Positions 16,931 to 28,754 of a stretch of DNA of 64,000 nucleotides are shown here, piece after piece. Source of the stretch: Streptosporangiaceae bacterium NEAU-GS5 (GTDB taxonomy: Bacteria; Actinomycetota; Actinomycetes; Streptosporangiales; Streptosporangiaceae). Under the pieces are notes generated by a model, which was given only the letters and a program-made list of their open reading frames with translations, did not search any database and had not been told where the DNA came from. A program made the translations under genes and the position numbers. The DNA is taken from the NCBI GenBank assembly GCA_017592665.1, contig JAGFNW010000017.1, positions 124,001-188,000 of the forward strand. The letters run 5' to 3'. Within the stretch, counting starts at the first letter, position 1. Each line of letters opens with the position of its first letter.

Positions 16931-17650
16931 ATGATCGGGAAGCTGGACGTGGTGGTGCTGGACACCCCCGACCTCGAGTCTCTGCCGGCCTTCTATCGGA
17001 GTCTCGCCGGGTGGACCGAGCGGTACGCCGACGACGACTGGGTCGCGCTCGTCACGCCCGACGGCTGGCAGATCGCCTTTCAGCCGGCCCCCGACCACCA
17101 GGCGCCGCAGTGGCCCGGCCAGGAGCGGCCGCAGCAGGCCCACCTCGACCTGCGCGTGCCCGACCTGGAGGCCGCGCTGGCCCGGGTGCTGGAGCTCGGG
17201 GGAACGCTGCTCGCCAAGAACGAGGCCTGGTACACCGTGGCCGACCCCGTCGGGCACCCGTTCGACCTGTGCCTGAACGCCGACGACCCCGATGTCTCGC
17301 TCATGGGCGTGATGCTCGACTGCCCCGACGCCGCCGCGCTCAGCGCCTTCTACGCCGAGTTGCTGGGCAAGCCGGTCACCTATGAGAGCGAGGGCGTCGC
17401 GATGATCGGCGAGGACGGGGCGCAGCCGCTGATGTTCCAGCAGGTGGCCGGCTACACCGCGCCCCAGTGGCCGGATCCCGCCCACCCGCAGCAGTATCAC
17501 CTCGACGTGGAGGTCGACGACCTCGACGCGGGTGAGCGCGCCGTGCTCGCCCTCGGCGCCACCAAGCTGCCGGGCGGCGGGAAGAGGTTCCGCGTGTTCG
17601 CCGACCCGGCGGGCAAGCCGTTCTGCCTGACGCTGGTCGCGAACTCCTAG
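16931..17650 (+). CDS. VOC family protein with two glyoxalase-like domains
   Basis: 239 residues; ATG 16931 with GGGGAG upstream. Two vicinal-oxygen-chelate domains are in tandem, roughly residues 1-120 and 121-239, each starting with a VVVLDTPDLESLPAFY-like or GVMLDCPDAAALSAFY segment and ending with a DPVGHPFDLCL or DPAGKPFCLTL segment. Such proteins act as metal-dependent lyases, dioxygenases or drug-binding resistance proteins. The metal ligands are only partly obvious, so activity is not certain. It is transcribed divergently from the ABC exporter and converges with the WYL regulator. Confidence 0.88.
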   Translation: MIGKLDVVVLDTPDLESLPAFYRSLAGWTERYADDDWVALVTPDGWQIAFQPAPDHQAPQWPGQERPQQAHLDLRVPDLEAALARVLELGGTLLAKNEAWYTVADPVGHPFDLCLNADDPDVSLMGVMLDCPDAAALSAFYAELLGKPVTYESEGVAMIGEDGAQPLMFQQVAGYTAPQWPDPAHPQQYHLDVEVDDLDAGERAVLALGATKLPGGGKRFRVFADPAGKPFCLTLVANS

Positions 17651-17664
17651 AAGCCCGAACGCTC

Positions 17665-18618
17665 TCAGGACACAGCCGCGGCGAAGCGCGCCGCCACCTC
17701 GGCCACCGCGGCGCGCAGTTCCGGCCCGTCTTCGACGCGGAAGGCGAACGGCACGGTCGTCAGCCACTCCTGGGCGTACATGGCGGGGTTGCTGGTGCTG
17801 CCCACCAGCACGCAGCCGGCCCCGCACGCCTCGAGCCGTCCCATGGGAGGCCGGATCCAGGGCGCGACCTTGGCGAGCGGGGCGTCGAAGAGCACGCGGG
17901 TCTGGTACTCCCATCCGGCGCCCAGGTTCTCTTCCAGGGCCGCGACCGGATCGAGGCCCTCGGGCGGTTCGAACTCGTCCGTGGTCTGCTGCACGGCCGT
18001 GACCCGGTCGACCCGGTAGGTCCGGATGGCGTCGGCCCGAAGGGACCGGCACAGCAGATACCAGCGCCCGTGCCGTACGACGACGGCCCACGGGTCGACC
18101 TCGGCCTCCCACTGCCTGCCCGACTCGCTCCGATAGGTGACCAGCACGCGGCGCCGCGCCGCGACGGCGGCCACGAGCACGCTGGTCGTGGCCGGATCCG
18201 GCCGGGCCGACGACCGGTCGGGCGCGGCCGAGGCGTGCTCCTTCAGCGCGGCGGCCTGCCGCCCGACCCCCTCGGGGAGGGCCTGAATGACCTTGCCAAG
18301 GGCCGCGCCCACGGGATCGCCCGAGTCCGCGGCCGAAGGATGGCCGTCGAGGACGGCCATGACCAGGCCCAGCGCCTCGGCCTGGGTGAAGACGACGGGA
18401 GGCAGCCGGGTCCCGCGCCGGAGCCGATAGCCGCCGTGGGGACCGCGGGCCGAGTCGACCGGGATCCCGGCCTCCCGGAGTATCCCGACATATCTGCGCG
18501 CGGCCCGCTCGGTGACGCCCAGCCGATCGGCGAGTTCGACGGCCGTCGTGCCGGGCCGGGTCTGCAGGATCTCGAGGGTCCGCAGCGCCCGCGCCGTGGG
18601 GCTCACGTCAATGGGCAT
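17665..18618 (-). CDS. WYL-domain HTH transcriptional regulator (DeoR-like HTH)
   Basis: 317 residues. An HTH_11 winged helix occupies residues 1-60 (RALRTLEILQTRPGTTAVELADRLGVTERAARRYVGILREAG, broken here for description only by its key residues TAVELA and TERAARRY). A WYL domain follows from about residue 140, including GRWYLLCRSLRADAIRTYRV. WYL domains sense nucleic acid or small ligands and often control stress or defence genes. It lies divergently from a decayed pentapeptide/DinB gene, whose control region it probably shares. Whether it controls the exporter is unknown. Confidence 0.9.
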   Translation of the reverse strand: MPIDVSPTARALRTLEILQTRPGTTAVELADRLGVTERAARRYVGILREAGIPVDSARGPHGGYRLRRGTRLPPVVFTQAEALGLVMAVLDGHPSAADSGDPVGAALGKVIQALPEGVGRQAAALKEHASAAPDRSSARPDPATTSVLVAAVAARRRVLVTYRSESGRQWEAEVDPWAVVVRHGRWYLLCRSLRADAIRTYRVDRVTAVQQTTDEFEPPEGLDPVAALEENLGAGWEYQTRVLFDAPLAKVAPWIRPPMGRLEACGAGCVLVGSTSNPAMYAQEWLTTVPFAFRVEDGPELRAAVAEVAARFAAAVS

Positions 18619-18677
18619 GGCAGCAGGCTATGTGAACCGGAAGCAGATCGTCCGGAATTGGCCCTAGCGTGAGATCC

Positions 18678-19221
18678 ATGACGGAGTTCCACGAACAGGA
18701 CCTCGCGGGAGCGAGTTTCGAGCAGGTGAATCTGCAGGGCGCCACCATGCGCGCGGTCAACCTCAACGACGTGCGGATCCGCGGCGCCTGGTTGAACGGA
18801 AGCCGGTTACGCGGCGTCGAGCTCGTCGACGTCGAGATCAGCGGCGAGGTGGAGAACCTCGTCATCAACGGCGTCGACGTCGCGCCGTACGTCGATCCTC
18901 GGCGAGCCCTCGCCGTGGCACCCGCTCGACCTGCCGTGGGACGAGGCGCCCGGATGGGACGGCATCCCGTGGGACCGCGAGGCACGGCCCTCGCTCGACG
19001 AGACCCTGGTCGTACGGCGCGAACGCCAGGCCACGGTCCGCGGCGTCATGGCCTCGCTCACCGACGAACGGCTCGCCGACGAGGTGACGCCCCCCGGGCC
19101 GGGATGGCCGGAAGCGGAGGGTTTCCGCGTCAAGCAGTGCCTTCGCATCGTCCTCAAAGAGGAATGGGAGCACCGGCTCTACGCCGAGCGTGATCTGACC
19201 CTGCTGGAGAAAGAGAACTGA
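18678..19221 (+). pseudogene. Decayed pentapeptide-repeat/DinB-family gene with internal deletion and frameshift
   Basis: The first 65 codons from ATG 18678 give a normal N-terminus with pentapeptide-like repeats (EQDLAGASFEQVNLQGATMR and VENLVINGVDVAPYV). From about 18893 the meaningful sequence continues one frame over, as ILGEPSPWHPLDLPWDEAPG onward, and ends with EEWEHRLYAERDLTLLEKE at the stop 19219-19221. In relatives as I remember them, about 70 residues carrying most of the DinB helical bundle separate these parts. Here they are missing, and the two halves are out of frame. The product is probably non-functional. It is followed 2 bases later by an intact hydrolase. Confidence 0.72.
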
Positions 19222-19223
19222 TC

Positions 19224-19907
19224 ATGGACATCCTGCTCATCGCCGGCCTGTGGCTCGACGGATCGGCCTGGCGCGACGTCGTGCCCGAGCTGGAGCGGCT
19301 CGGCCACCGCCCCGTGCCCCTCACCCTTCCGGGCCAGGGCGACGGATCGGCGTCGGCGACGCTCGGCGACCAGGTGGCCGCGGTGATCGCCGCCGTGGAC
19401 GCGGCGGACGGAAGACCCATGGTGGTGGGGCATTCCGCCGCCTGCACCCTGGCCTGGCTGGCCGCCGACGCGCGTCCGGAGCGGGTCGCCCAGGTGGCCC
19501 TCATCGGCGGATTCCCGGGCGGTGACGGGCAGCGGTACGCCGCCTTCTTCGAGGTGGACAACGGCGTCATGGCGTTTCCCGGTTGGGGCCCGTTCGAGGG
19601 GCCGGACACCGCCGACCTCGGAGAGGAGGCGAGGGCGAGCATCGCGGCCGCCGCGATCCCGGTCCCCGAAGCGGTGTCCAGGGGTGTGGTGAAGTTGACG
19701 GACGAGCGCCGCTTCGACATCCCGGTCGCGGTGATATGCCCTGAGTTCTCCCCCGCCGAGGCGCAGGAGTGGATCGCCGCGGGCGACGTGCCCGAGCTCG
19801 CCAGGGCCAAGCACCTCGACTTCGTCGACATCGACTCCGGCCACTGGCCCATGTTCACCAAGCCGGCCGAACTCGCCCGGCTGCTGGCCGCGGCGGCCTC
19901 CCGGTGA
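19224..19907 (+). CDS. Alpha/beta fold hydrolase
   Basis: 227 residues. The nucleophile elbow is GHSAA (Ser near residue 70) and the likely catalytic histidine lies in DSGHWPMF near the C-terminus. The N-terminal ILLIAGLWLDGSAW is the usual first strand and oxyanion loop. It is cytoplasmic. Its stop overlaps the GTG of the acetyltransferase (GTGA), so the two are coupled. No substrate can be assigned. Confidence 0.87.
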   Translation: MDILLIAGLWLDGSAWRDVVPELERLGHRPVPLTLPGQGDGSASATLGDQVAAVIAAVDAADGRPMVVGHSAACTLAWLAADARPERVAQVALIGGFPGGDGQRYAAFFEVDNGVMAFPGWGPFEGPDTADLGEEARASIAAAAIPVPEAVSRGVVKLTDERRFDIPVAVICPEFSPAEAQEWIAAGDVPELARAKHLDFVDIDSGHWPMFTKPAELARLLAAAASR

Positions 19908-20473
19908 GCGACTACACGATCCGGCCCCTGGACGACTCGACGTGGGACGCGTTCGCGGAGCTCGTCGAGCGGAACAACGGGATCTTCGGCGGGTGCTGGT
20001 GCCTCGGCTTCCACCCCGAGGGCAATCTGCGGGGTCCCGGCCGCCGGCGGCTCAAAGAGGACCGGGTCCGTACGGACCGCGCTCACGCGGCGCTCGTTCT
20101 CGACGCCGACGGCGCCGCCCAGGGGTGGTGCCAATACGGCAGCCCGGAGGAGCTGCCGTCCATCAAGCACAGGCGCGAGTACGAGAAGGACGCGCCGCCG
20201 CTCCCCGACTGGCGGATCACCTGCTTCTACGTCGACCGGAAGCACCGCCGCCAGGGCGTGGCGCGGGCGGCGCTGGAAGGGGCCGTCGACCAGATCGCCC
20301 ACGCGGGCGGCGGTCTCGTCGAGGCCATCTCCGAGGTGACGGACGGCCGCGCGGCGGCCGGCCGCTTCCTGTTCAGCGCCACCGTCGAACTCTTCGAGGA
20401 CTACGGATTCACCCGCCGCCGCCAGGTCGGCAAGCACGCGTGGATCGTCGGCAGGACCGTCGACCCGCTGTAG
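19904..20473 (+). CDS. GNAT family N-acetyltransferase
   Basis: 189 residues from GTG 19904, which overlaps the hydrolase stop. The acetyl-CoA binding motif A is present as CFYVDRKHRRQGVARAALEGAV (pattern V-x3-RRxGVA), followed by a strand rich in AISEVTDG and a typical C-terminal DYGFTRRRQVGKHAWIV. A Cys-rich GGCWCLGF near residue 25 is found in a GNAT subgroup of actinobacteria. The acceptor substrate is unknown. Confidence 0.87.
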   Translation: MSDYTIRPLDDSTWDAFAELVERNNGIFGGCWCLGFHPEGNLRGPGRRRLKEDRVRTDRAHAALVLDADGAAQGWCQYGSPEELPSIKHRREYEKDAPPLPDWRITCFYVDRKHRRQGVARAALEGAVDQIAHAGGGLVEAISEVTDGRAAAGRFLFSATVELFEDYGFTRRRQVGKHAWIVGRTVDPL

Positions 20474-20479
20474 GAGGAT

Positions 20480-20670
20480 GGCGGCATTGTCGCGGCACGC
20501 ACCGGCTGGTCGGTCACGGCCGTCGGGCCCGCCCGCGCGGTGACCGACCCGGCCGAGCACGCCCGGCTCCGCGCGCTGCCGCTCACGCCGTGGGCTCCGG
20601 GCGAGCACGACCATTTATCGTCGTCGGCACCGACCAGATCTCCGGCCGCATCATCCACCGGCGCCCGTGA
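20480..20670 (+). pseudogene. C-terminal fragment of a PPOX-type flavin-binding protein, frameshifted
   Basis: No start codon with a ribosome site is present. From about 20489 the frame reads VAARTGWSVTAVGPARAV, then TDPAEHARLRALPLTPWAPG. This matches the last third of pyridoxamine 5'-phosphate oxidase-like proteins; the intact relative at 21445 has SGWSVLLRGPAHLV in the same place. At about 20614 one base appears to be missing, and the sequence continues one frame over as FIVVGTDQISGRIIHRRP before TGA 20668-20670. The N-terminal two thirds are absent. A remnant, probably untranslated. Confidence 0.7.
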
Positions 20671-20700
20671 CGAAGCCCACCCGGGGGCGGGTGGGCTTCG
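20671..20700. terminator. Perfect 13-bp hairpin, probable bidirectional terminator
   Basis: CGAAGCCCACCCG (20671-20683) pairs perfectly with 20688-20700 around a GGGG loop. It lies between the rightward remnant and the leftward DoxX gene. There is no clear U run, which is common for actinobacterial terminators. Confidence 0.8.
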
Positions 20701-20726
20701 ACGGGGATGTGGCTTGCGAGGATCGG

Positions 20727-21260
20727 TTACTTGAGGATCGGGAAGGCCCGGACCACCGGCTGGCTGCCCCACCAGCGGCCGATGCCGAGCGTGTCGCCGG
20801 CGTCGGCCAGCGCGAGCCCGGCCAGGACGATCGCGTAGATGATGTGCTCGTCGAGGAAAGGGTTGGTGGTCAGCGGGAGCTCGGCGGCCCACATGAGGAC
20901 CAGCAGGACGCCACCGGTGATCGCGGCGAGCCGGACGCCCGCGCCGAGGATCAGCGCGATCCCGATGCCGGCCAGGCCGAGCATGAAGAGCCAGTCGACG
21001 AAGGCGTTGCCGGCGAGGCTGGAGAAGAACCCGCCGAAGGCGCGGTCCGCGGTGCCCTTGAGGAATCCGGTGGTCGGGCTGCCGCCGTTGATCCAGGCCT
21101 TGGCGCTCGGGGTGGCGAAGCCCCAGCCGAACAGCTTGTCCAGGAACGCCCACAGGAAGATCCAGCCGATGGCGATGCGGGCCAGGCCCCACACGCGGTT
21201 CACGGCGGGGGTGTGGGCGCCGGGCTGCTGCCGAACAGGCGTGCCGTGTGTGGTGGCCAT
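20727..21260 (-). CDS. DoxX family membrane protein
   Basis: 177 residues with about four hydrophobic segments (IAIGWIFLWAFLDKLFGWGF; WLFMLGLAGIGIALILGAGV; LAAITGGVLLVLMWAAEL; IIYAIVLAGLALADAG). The R-x-xxGWIFLWAFLDKLFG signature and the C-terminal LGIGRWWG are typical of DoxX/TQO small-subunit-like proteins. Some relatives belong to thiosulfate:quinone oxidoreductase or to oxidative-stress complexes; most have no proven function. It is monocistronic with the hairpin terminator just beyond its stop. Confidence 0.87.
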   Translation of the reverse strand: MATTHGTPVRQQPGAHTPAVNRVWGLARIAIGWIFLWAFLDKLFGWGFATPSAKAWINGGSPTTGFLKGTADRAFGGFFSSLAGNAFVDWLFMLGLAGIGIALILGAGVRLAAITGGVLLVLMWAAELPLTTNPFLDEHIIYAIVLAGLALADAGDTLGIGRWWGSQPVVRAFPILK

Positions 21261-21444
21261 GACGGCCCCCTTTCAGGATGTCTTCTCGTCACCTAGAGCA
21301 CACCGCGTCCGCAGCCGCACAGGCAGGGCCGTTGGGCTTTCGGCGAGTGGCCGGAGGGCCCTGGAGGAAAGGACTTTCGGCCATACCGGCGGGCAAGCGG
21401 GCCTTCGTACGGTGAGATCACCACGCATTGAGGGAGTGATAGCG

Positions 21445-21879
21445 ATGTCAGCCACGCCTGCGGCACTCGAGGTGCTGTCCACGCAGGACTGCTGGGAGCT
21501 GATCGGCCCGGGCGGCGTCGGCCGGGTCGCCTTCGCCGGCCTCCGCGGCCTGACCGTGCTGCCGGTCAACTACCGCGTCCATGACGGCGTCGTCGTCTTC
21601 CGTACGCGGCGGGGCGGGGAGATGGAAGAGGACCTGCGCACCGGCATCAAGGACGTCGACCGCGGGATCGCCTTCGAAATCGACCGGATCGACAACGTCA
21701 CGGAGAGCGGCTGGAGCGTCCTGCTCCGCGGGCCGGCCCACCTGGTCACCGGCGACGAGCCGGTGCCGGCCGGCGAGGACGTGCGGCCCTGGGCCGGCGG
21801 CACGCGCGACCTGCACATCCAGATCACCCCGCACGAGATCACCGGACGCCGCGTTTTCCCTGTTCAGGGCCACGGGTAG
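21445..21879 (+). CDS. Pyridoxamine 5'-phosphate oxidase family (split-barrel flavin-binding) protein
   Basis: 144 residues from ATG 21445; GAGGGAG lies about 8 bases upstream. A split-barrel fold is suggested by CWELIGPGGVGRVAFAG, LPVNYRVHDGVVVFRT, IAFEIDRID, SGWSVLLRGPAHLV and the C-terminal ITGRRVFP. Such small proteins bind FMN, F420 or heme and reduce or sequester small molecules; which cofactor applies here is unclear. It is followed 28 bases later by the decarboxylase gene, so co-transcription is likely. Confidence 0.85.
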   Translation: MSATPAALEVLSTQDCWELIGPGGVGRVAFAGLRGLTVLPVNYRVHDGVVVFRTRRGGEMEEDLRTGIKDVDRGIAFEIDRIDNVTESGWSVLLRGPAHLVTGDEPVPAGEDVRPWAGGTRDLHIQITPHEITGRRVFPVQGHG

Positions 21880-21907
21880 ACCTACTCGGCGGGGGAAGGA
21901 GCCACTC

Positions 21908-23479
21908 ATGGTTACGGTGAGTGACGCCTTCTACCGGATTCTTCGCCATCATCGGGTGAAGGCGGTGTTCGGCAACCCCGGGTCCAACGAGCTGTCCTTT
22001 CTCACCGGATTGCCGGACGACATCCCGTACTACCTCGCGCTCCAGGAGAGCGCGGCCATCGCCATGGCGGACGGCTTCGCCCAGGCCACGGGGACGCCGG
22101 GCTTCGTCAACCTGCATGCCGCGTCGGGCACCGGCAACGCCATGGGGTGCCTCACCAATACGGCCGCCTGTCACACGCCGATGGTCGTCATGGCGGGCCA
22201 GCAGGCGCGGCGCTATGTGGCCGTCGACGCCATGCTCACCAACGTCGACCCGACCAAGCTCTGCGATCCCCTGGTGAAGTGGTCGGGCGAGCCGCTGCGC
22301 CCGCAGGATGGGCCGGCGCTGGTCTCCAAGGGCCTCATCCTCGCCGCGTCCGCGCCCCAGGGCGTGACCTACCTGTCCGTTCCTCTCGACGACTGGCAGG
22401 AGCCGGCGGACGAAAGCGCCCTGACGCATCTGCTGGCCCGCTCCGTCGACGGCGCCCCCATCGTGAGTCACGTGGCGATCGACGTGCTGGCCGGCGTCCT
22501 GGCGAGCGCCGCCTCGCCGGCGCTCGTGGTGGGCCCGGGCGCGGACACCGAGATCGGCTTCCGGGCGGCCGTGGCGCTGGCCGAGCGCGGCCACCTTCCG
22601 GTGTGGGTGGCGCCGAGCCCGCCTCGCGCGCCCTTCCCCACCCGTCATCCCCTCTACCAGGGGCAGCTCCCGTCCGCCGTCGGGGCTCTGGCCGGCCGGC
22701 TCTCGGGGTACGACGCCGTCCTCTGCTTCGGCGCGCCGGTCTTCCGCTATCACGCGCCGAGCGACAGCGACTTCCTGCCGCCAGGAGTCGACCTGTACGG
22801 CGTGACCGACGATCCCGACGAGGCGGCCCGGGCCCCGGTCGGCCACATCGCCATCGGCGACCCGGCCGACGCCATGGCACGGCTGGCCGAGGCGATTCCG
22901 CAGAGCGGCCGCCCCAAGCCGTCGCTCCGGTCCATCCCCCAGGCCGACACCACCGGGCCGGCGTTCACCGCGGAAGCCATCCTCGACGCCGTCGACGCCG
23001 GCAAGACCGACGACGCCGTGATCGCCCTGGAGTGGACCTCGGCCGACCTCGTACGCGACCGCCTGACCATCACCCGGCCGAAGTCGCTGTTCTATGCGGC
23101 ATCCGGCGGCCTCGGCTGGGGCCTTCCGGCCGCGATCGGCCTGGGGCTCGGATTCCCCGACCGGCCCGTCATCGCGCTCATCGGGGACGGCGCGATGCAG
23201 TACACGCCCGCCGCGCTGTGGACCGCGGCCCGTCATCAGGTGCCCGTGACGTTCGTGGTCTGCACGAACACCAAATATCGTGCTCTTGAGGAGTTCTCGG
23301 AGCTTCTGCACGTCCCCCAGGGCGACTACCTCGACATCTCCGGCATCGACGTGCTCCAGATCGCGCAGGGCTACGGCGTGGAGTCCCGCCGGGCGGAAAG
23401 CCTCGAGGATCTGACCCGGTTCGTCGGGGAGGCGACGACGGCGCGATCGCCCCGCCTGATCGAGGTTCGGGAGAGGTAG
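21908..23479 (+). CDS. mdlC: Benzoylformate decarboxylase-like thiamine diphosphate enzyme
   Basis: 523 residues; AAGGAG precedes ATG 21908. This is a ThDP enzyme with the three usual domains. The cofactor-activating glutamate lies in LALQESAAIAMADG and the ThDP/metal motif GDGAMQYTPAALW is followed by CTN. The residues diagnostic for benzoylformate decarboxylase of Pseudomonas putida are conserved: serine in NPGSNELSFL, histidine in NLHAASGTGNAMG, and histidine in FPTRHPLYQG (BFD Ser26, His70, His281). It probably decarboxylates an aromatic 2-oxo acid to an aldehyde in the cytoplasm. The rest of a mandelate pathway is not nearby. Confidence 0.82.
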   Translation: MVTVSDAFYRILRHHRVKAVFGNPGSNELSFLTGLPDDIPYYLALQESAAIAMADGFAQATGTPGFVNLHAASGTGNAMGCLTNTAACHTPMVVMAGQQARRYVAVDAMLTNVDPTKLCDPLVKWSGEPLRPQDGPALVSKGLILAASAPQGVTYLSVPLDDWQEPADESALTHLLARSVDGAPIVSHVAIDVLAGVLASAASPALVVGPGADTEIGFRAAVALAERGHLPVWVAPSPPRAPFPTRHPLYQGQLPSAVGALAGRLSGYDAVLCFGAPVFRYHAPSDSDFLPPGVDLYGVTDDPDEAARAPVGHIAIGDPADAMARLAEAIPQSGRPKPSLRSIPQADTTGPAFTAEAILDAVDAGKTDDAVIALEWTSADLVRDRLTITRPKSLFYAASGGLGWGLPAAIGLGLGFPDRPVIALIGDGAMQYTPAALWTAARHQVPVTFVVCTNTKYRALEEFSELLHVPQGDYLDISGIDVLQIAQGYGVESRRAESLEDLTRFVGEATTARSPRLIEVRER

Positions 23480-23486
23480 ACTGGGA

Positions 23487-23580
23487 TTGACAAAGCAGTG
23501 CTGCGTCAGGCATTATGAACCTGCGACCGGCAATGCAGGTCTGCGTGAGCGTGGACAAATTCTTCTTGAGTGCGTATGCT
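23487..23580 (+). promoter_or_regulatory. Two candidate promoters upstream of the orphan rpoB
   Basis: P1: TTGACA (23487-23492), an 18-base spacer, then CATTAT (23511-23516). P2: TGGACA (23552-23557), a 17-base spacer, then TATGCT (23575-23580). Both have housekeeping-sigma character and precede a leader of about 100 bases or more before the TTG start at 23681. The gene therefore has its own promoters rather than relying on a ribosomal-protein operon. Confidence 0.55.
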
Positions 23581-23680
23581 CATTTTTCCACGCCGCTTTG
23601 CCGACGACCCGCTTCCTCATGGTGCGAGGTCTCTCAGGGTGCGCGTGTAGTCAGTCCGCGAGCCCTCGGAAGGACATCTG

Positions 23681-27139
<3,459 letters not shown>

Positions 27140-27141
27140 GC

Positions 27142-27190
27142 TGATCCCGCGGTCCGCCCCCGGTCGCCGGCCGAGGGCGGACCGGGATCA
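27142..27190. terminator. Long hairpin terminator after rpoB
   Basis: TGATCCC (27142-27148) and GGTCCGCCC (27151-27159) pair with GGGCGGACC (27175-27183) and GGGATCA (27184-27190), a 16-bp stem with a two-base bulge. It starts 2 bases after the rpoB stop and reaches the stop of the convergent SDR remnant, so it probably ends both transcripts. It also shows that no rpoC transcription is intended downstream. Confidence 0.85.
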
Positions 27191-27768
27191 GGTGAGCGGC
27201 TCTCCGCCGTCGATGCGCAGCGTCTGACCGGTCAAGAACGTGCTGGTCAGGGCGAACAGAACGGCCTGCGCGACGTCGTCGGTGGTGCCGATCCGCCTGA
27301 CCGGATTGGCGGCGCCGATGTGCGCGAAGTAGTCGACCTTGCCCTGCTCGCCGAGCGCGTCCCAGGCCCCCGTGTCGATGACCCCCGGGGAGACGGCGTT
27401 GACCCGGATCGGGGCCAGGCGCTTGGCCAGCATAGCGGTCCGATCACCTTGGTGTCGAACGACCGGCGTACATCGTCCCGGTCCAGGTCGGCGATCCGGC
27501 CACGGGCGCGCGCCGACGCCGTGGACACCACGTGGTCCAGCGCGCCGAGCCGTTCGCCGAGAGCGGCGATGGAGTCGTCGTCGACGAGGTCGACGGACTC
27601 GGCGCGGATGCCGGGCTCCCCCGCGTACGCGGCGCTCAGCGCCTCCTGGTCCCGCCCGGCCGCGACGACCTGCGCCCCCTCGTCCCGGGCGGCGAGCACG
27701 ACGGCGCGGGCCAGCCCGCTCCCCCGCCCGACGACCAGCACGGTCTGGTCCTTCAGCGAACCGGCCAT
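27188..27768 (-). pseudogene. Short-chain dehydrogenase remnant lacking its catalytic region
   Basis: The N-terminus from ATG 27768 is normal: cofactor motif VVGRGSGLARAVV, then DHVVSTASARARG and FDTKVIGP (about 112 residues). At about 27430 the frame shifts, and the rest reads MLAKRLAPIRVNAVSPGVID and ends with TFLTGQTLRIDGGEPLT. In SDRs some 50 residues containing the catalytic serine and YxxxK lie between the TKVIGP helix and the IRVNAVSPG strand; they are absent. The junction sits at LAP, a tripeptide that can occur at both ends of the lost segment, suggesting a deletion between short repeats. Non-functional as a dehydrogenase. Confidence 0.75.
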
Positions 27769-28631
27769 CCCAGCCTCCTCCGCAGAAAGTGGCGGATGAG
27801 GGCGACGGTGGCGCCGAGGTGGCTTTCGAGCAGGAAGTGGCCCCCGTCGAGCAGGCAGATCTCGGCGCTCGGCGCGTCGTCGGCGAAGGCGAGGGCGCCG
27901 GCCGGGCCGAAGATCTGATCGCTGCGGCCCCAGACGGCCAGCACCGGCACCTCGCTGTCACGCAGGTAGGCGTGGAGCTTCGGATAGAGCGGCAGGTTGG
28001 TGGCGTAGTCGGCGAACAGGGCCAGCTGCACCCGGTCGTTGCCGGGCCGCGACACCAGCGCGAAGTCATGGTTCCAGGTCTCCGGGCTGACCAGGCTCTC
28101 ATCCGGCACGCCGGTCAGATACTGCCATCGGATGGCGTCCAGGGTCAGCGCCTGGCGGACGGCCGCCTCGGTCCGCGGGTTCTGGTCCTGCCAGTATTCC
28201 CGTACGGGCTGCCAGAACGCCTCGACGAAGCCGGACTCGTAGCCGTTGCCGTTCTGGGTGATGATCGCGGTGATCGCGGCCGGGTCGGCCAGGGCGAGCC
28301 GCCAGCCCACCGGCGCGCCGTAGTCCTGGACGTACATGGCGTAGCGGGTGATCCCGAGCCCCCGCAGCAGGCCGGCGGTCAGCCCGGCGAGGGCGTCGAA
28401 GGTGTAACCGAACTCCTCGACCGGCGGCGCGTCGGACAGGCCGAAGCCCAGATGATCGGGCGCGATCACGCGGTAGCGGCCGGCGAGCAGCGGAATCAGG
28501 TTGCGGAACATGTGCGAGCTGGTCGGGAACCCGTGCAGCAGCACGAGCGCCGGCGCGTCCGCCGCGCCCGCCTCCCGATAGAACAGGCGCCGGCCGTCGA
28601 CCTCGGCGTACCTGTAGTGGATCGCGTGCAT
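27753..28631 (-). CDS. Haloalkane dehalogenase/epoxide hydrolase-like alpha/beta hydrolase
   Basis: 292 residues from ATG 28631; the upstream in-frame start at 28691 is less likely. The nucleophile is Asp103 in VQDYGAPVG, as in haloalkane dehalogenases and epoxide hydrolases, not serine. LLHGFPTSSHMFRN gives the oxyanion loop, GRSDQIFG the acid region, and GGHFLLE the catalytic histidine. Cytoplasmic. It overlaps the broken SDR start by 16 bases, so the two were probably co-transcribed. The natural substrate is unknown; halide ligands (Trp/Asn pattern) cannot be confirmed here. Confidence 0.87.
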   Translation of the reverse strand: MHAIHYRYAEVDGRRLFYREAGAADAPALVLLHGFPTSSHMFRNLIPLLAGRYRVIAPDHLGFGLSDAPPVEEFGYTFDALAGLTAGLLRGLGITRYAMYVQDYGAPVGWRLALADPAAITAIITQNGNGYESGFVEAFWQPVREYWQDQNPRTEAAVRQALTLDAIRWQYLTGVPDESLVSPETWNHDFALVSRPGNDRVQLALFADYATNLPLYPKLHAYLRDSEVPVLAVWGRSDQIFGPAGALAFADDAPSAEICLLDGGHFLLESHLGATVALIRHFLRRRLGWPVR

Positions 28632-28754
28632 GGCTGAGCCTTTCGAGCCAGGCTGCGACGTCGCGCCGCCCATCGTCCGGATGAGCGACATTCCCCCAAT
28701 GAGCTCGCGACAGCGTATGGATCACGTCAACATCCGTCTGGGGCGGCTCGCGCT

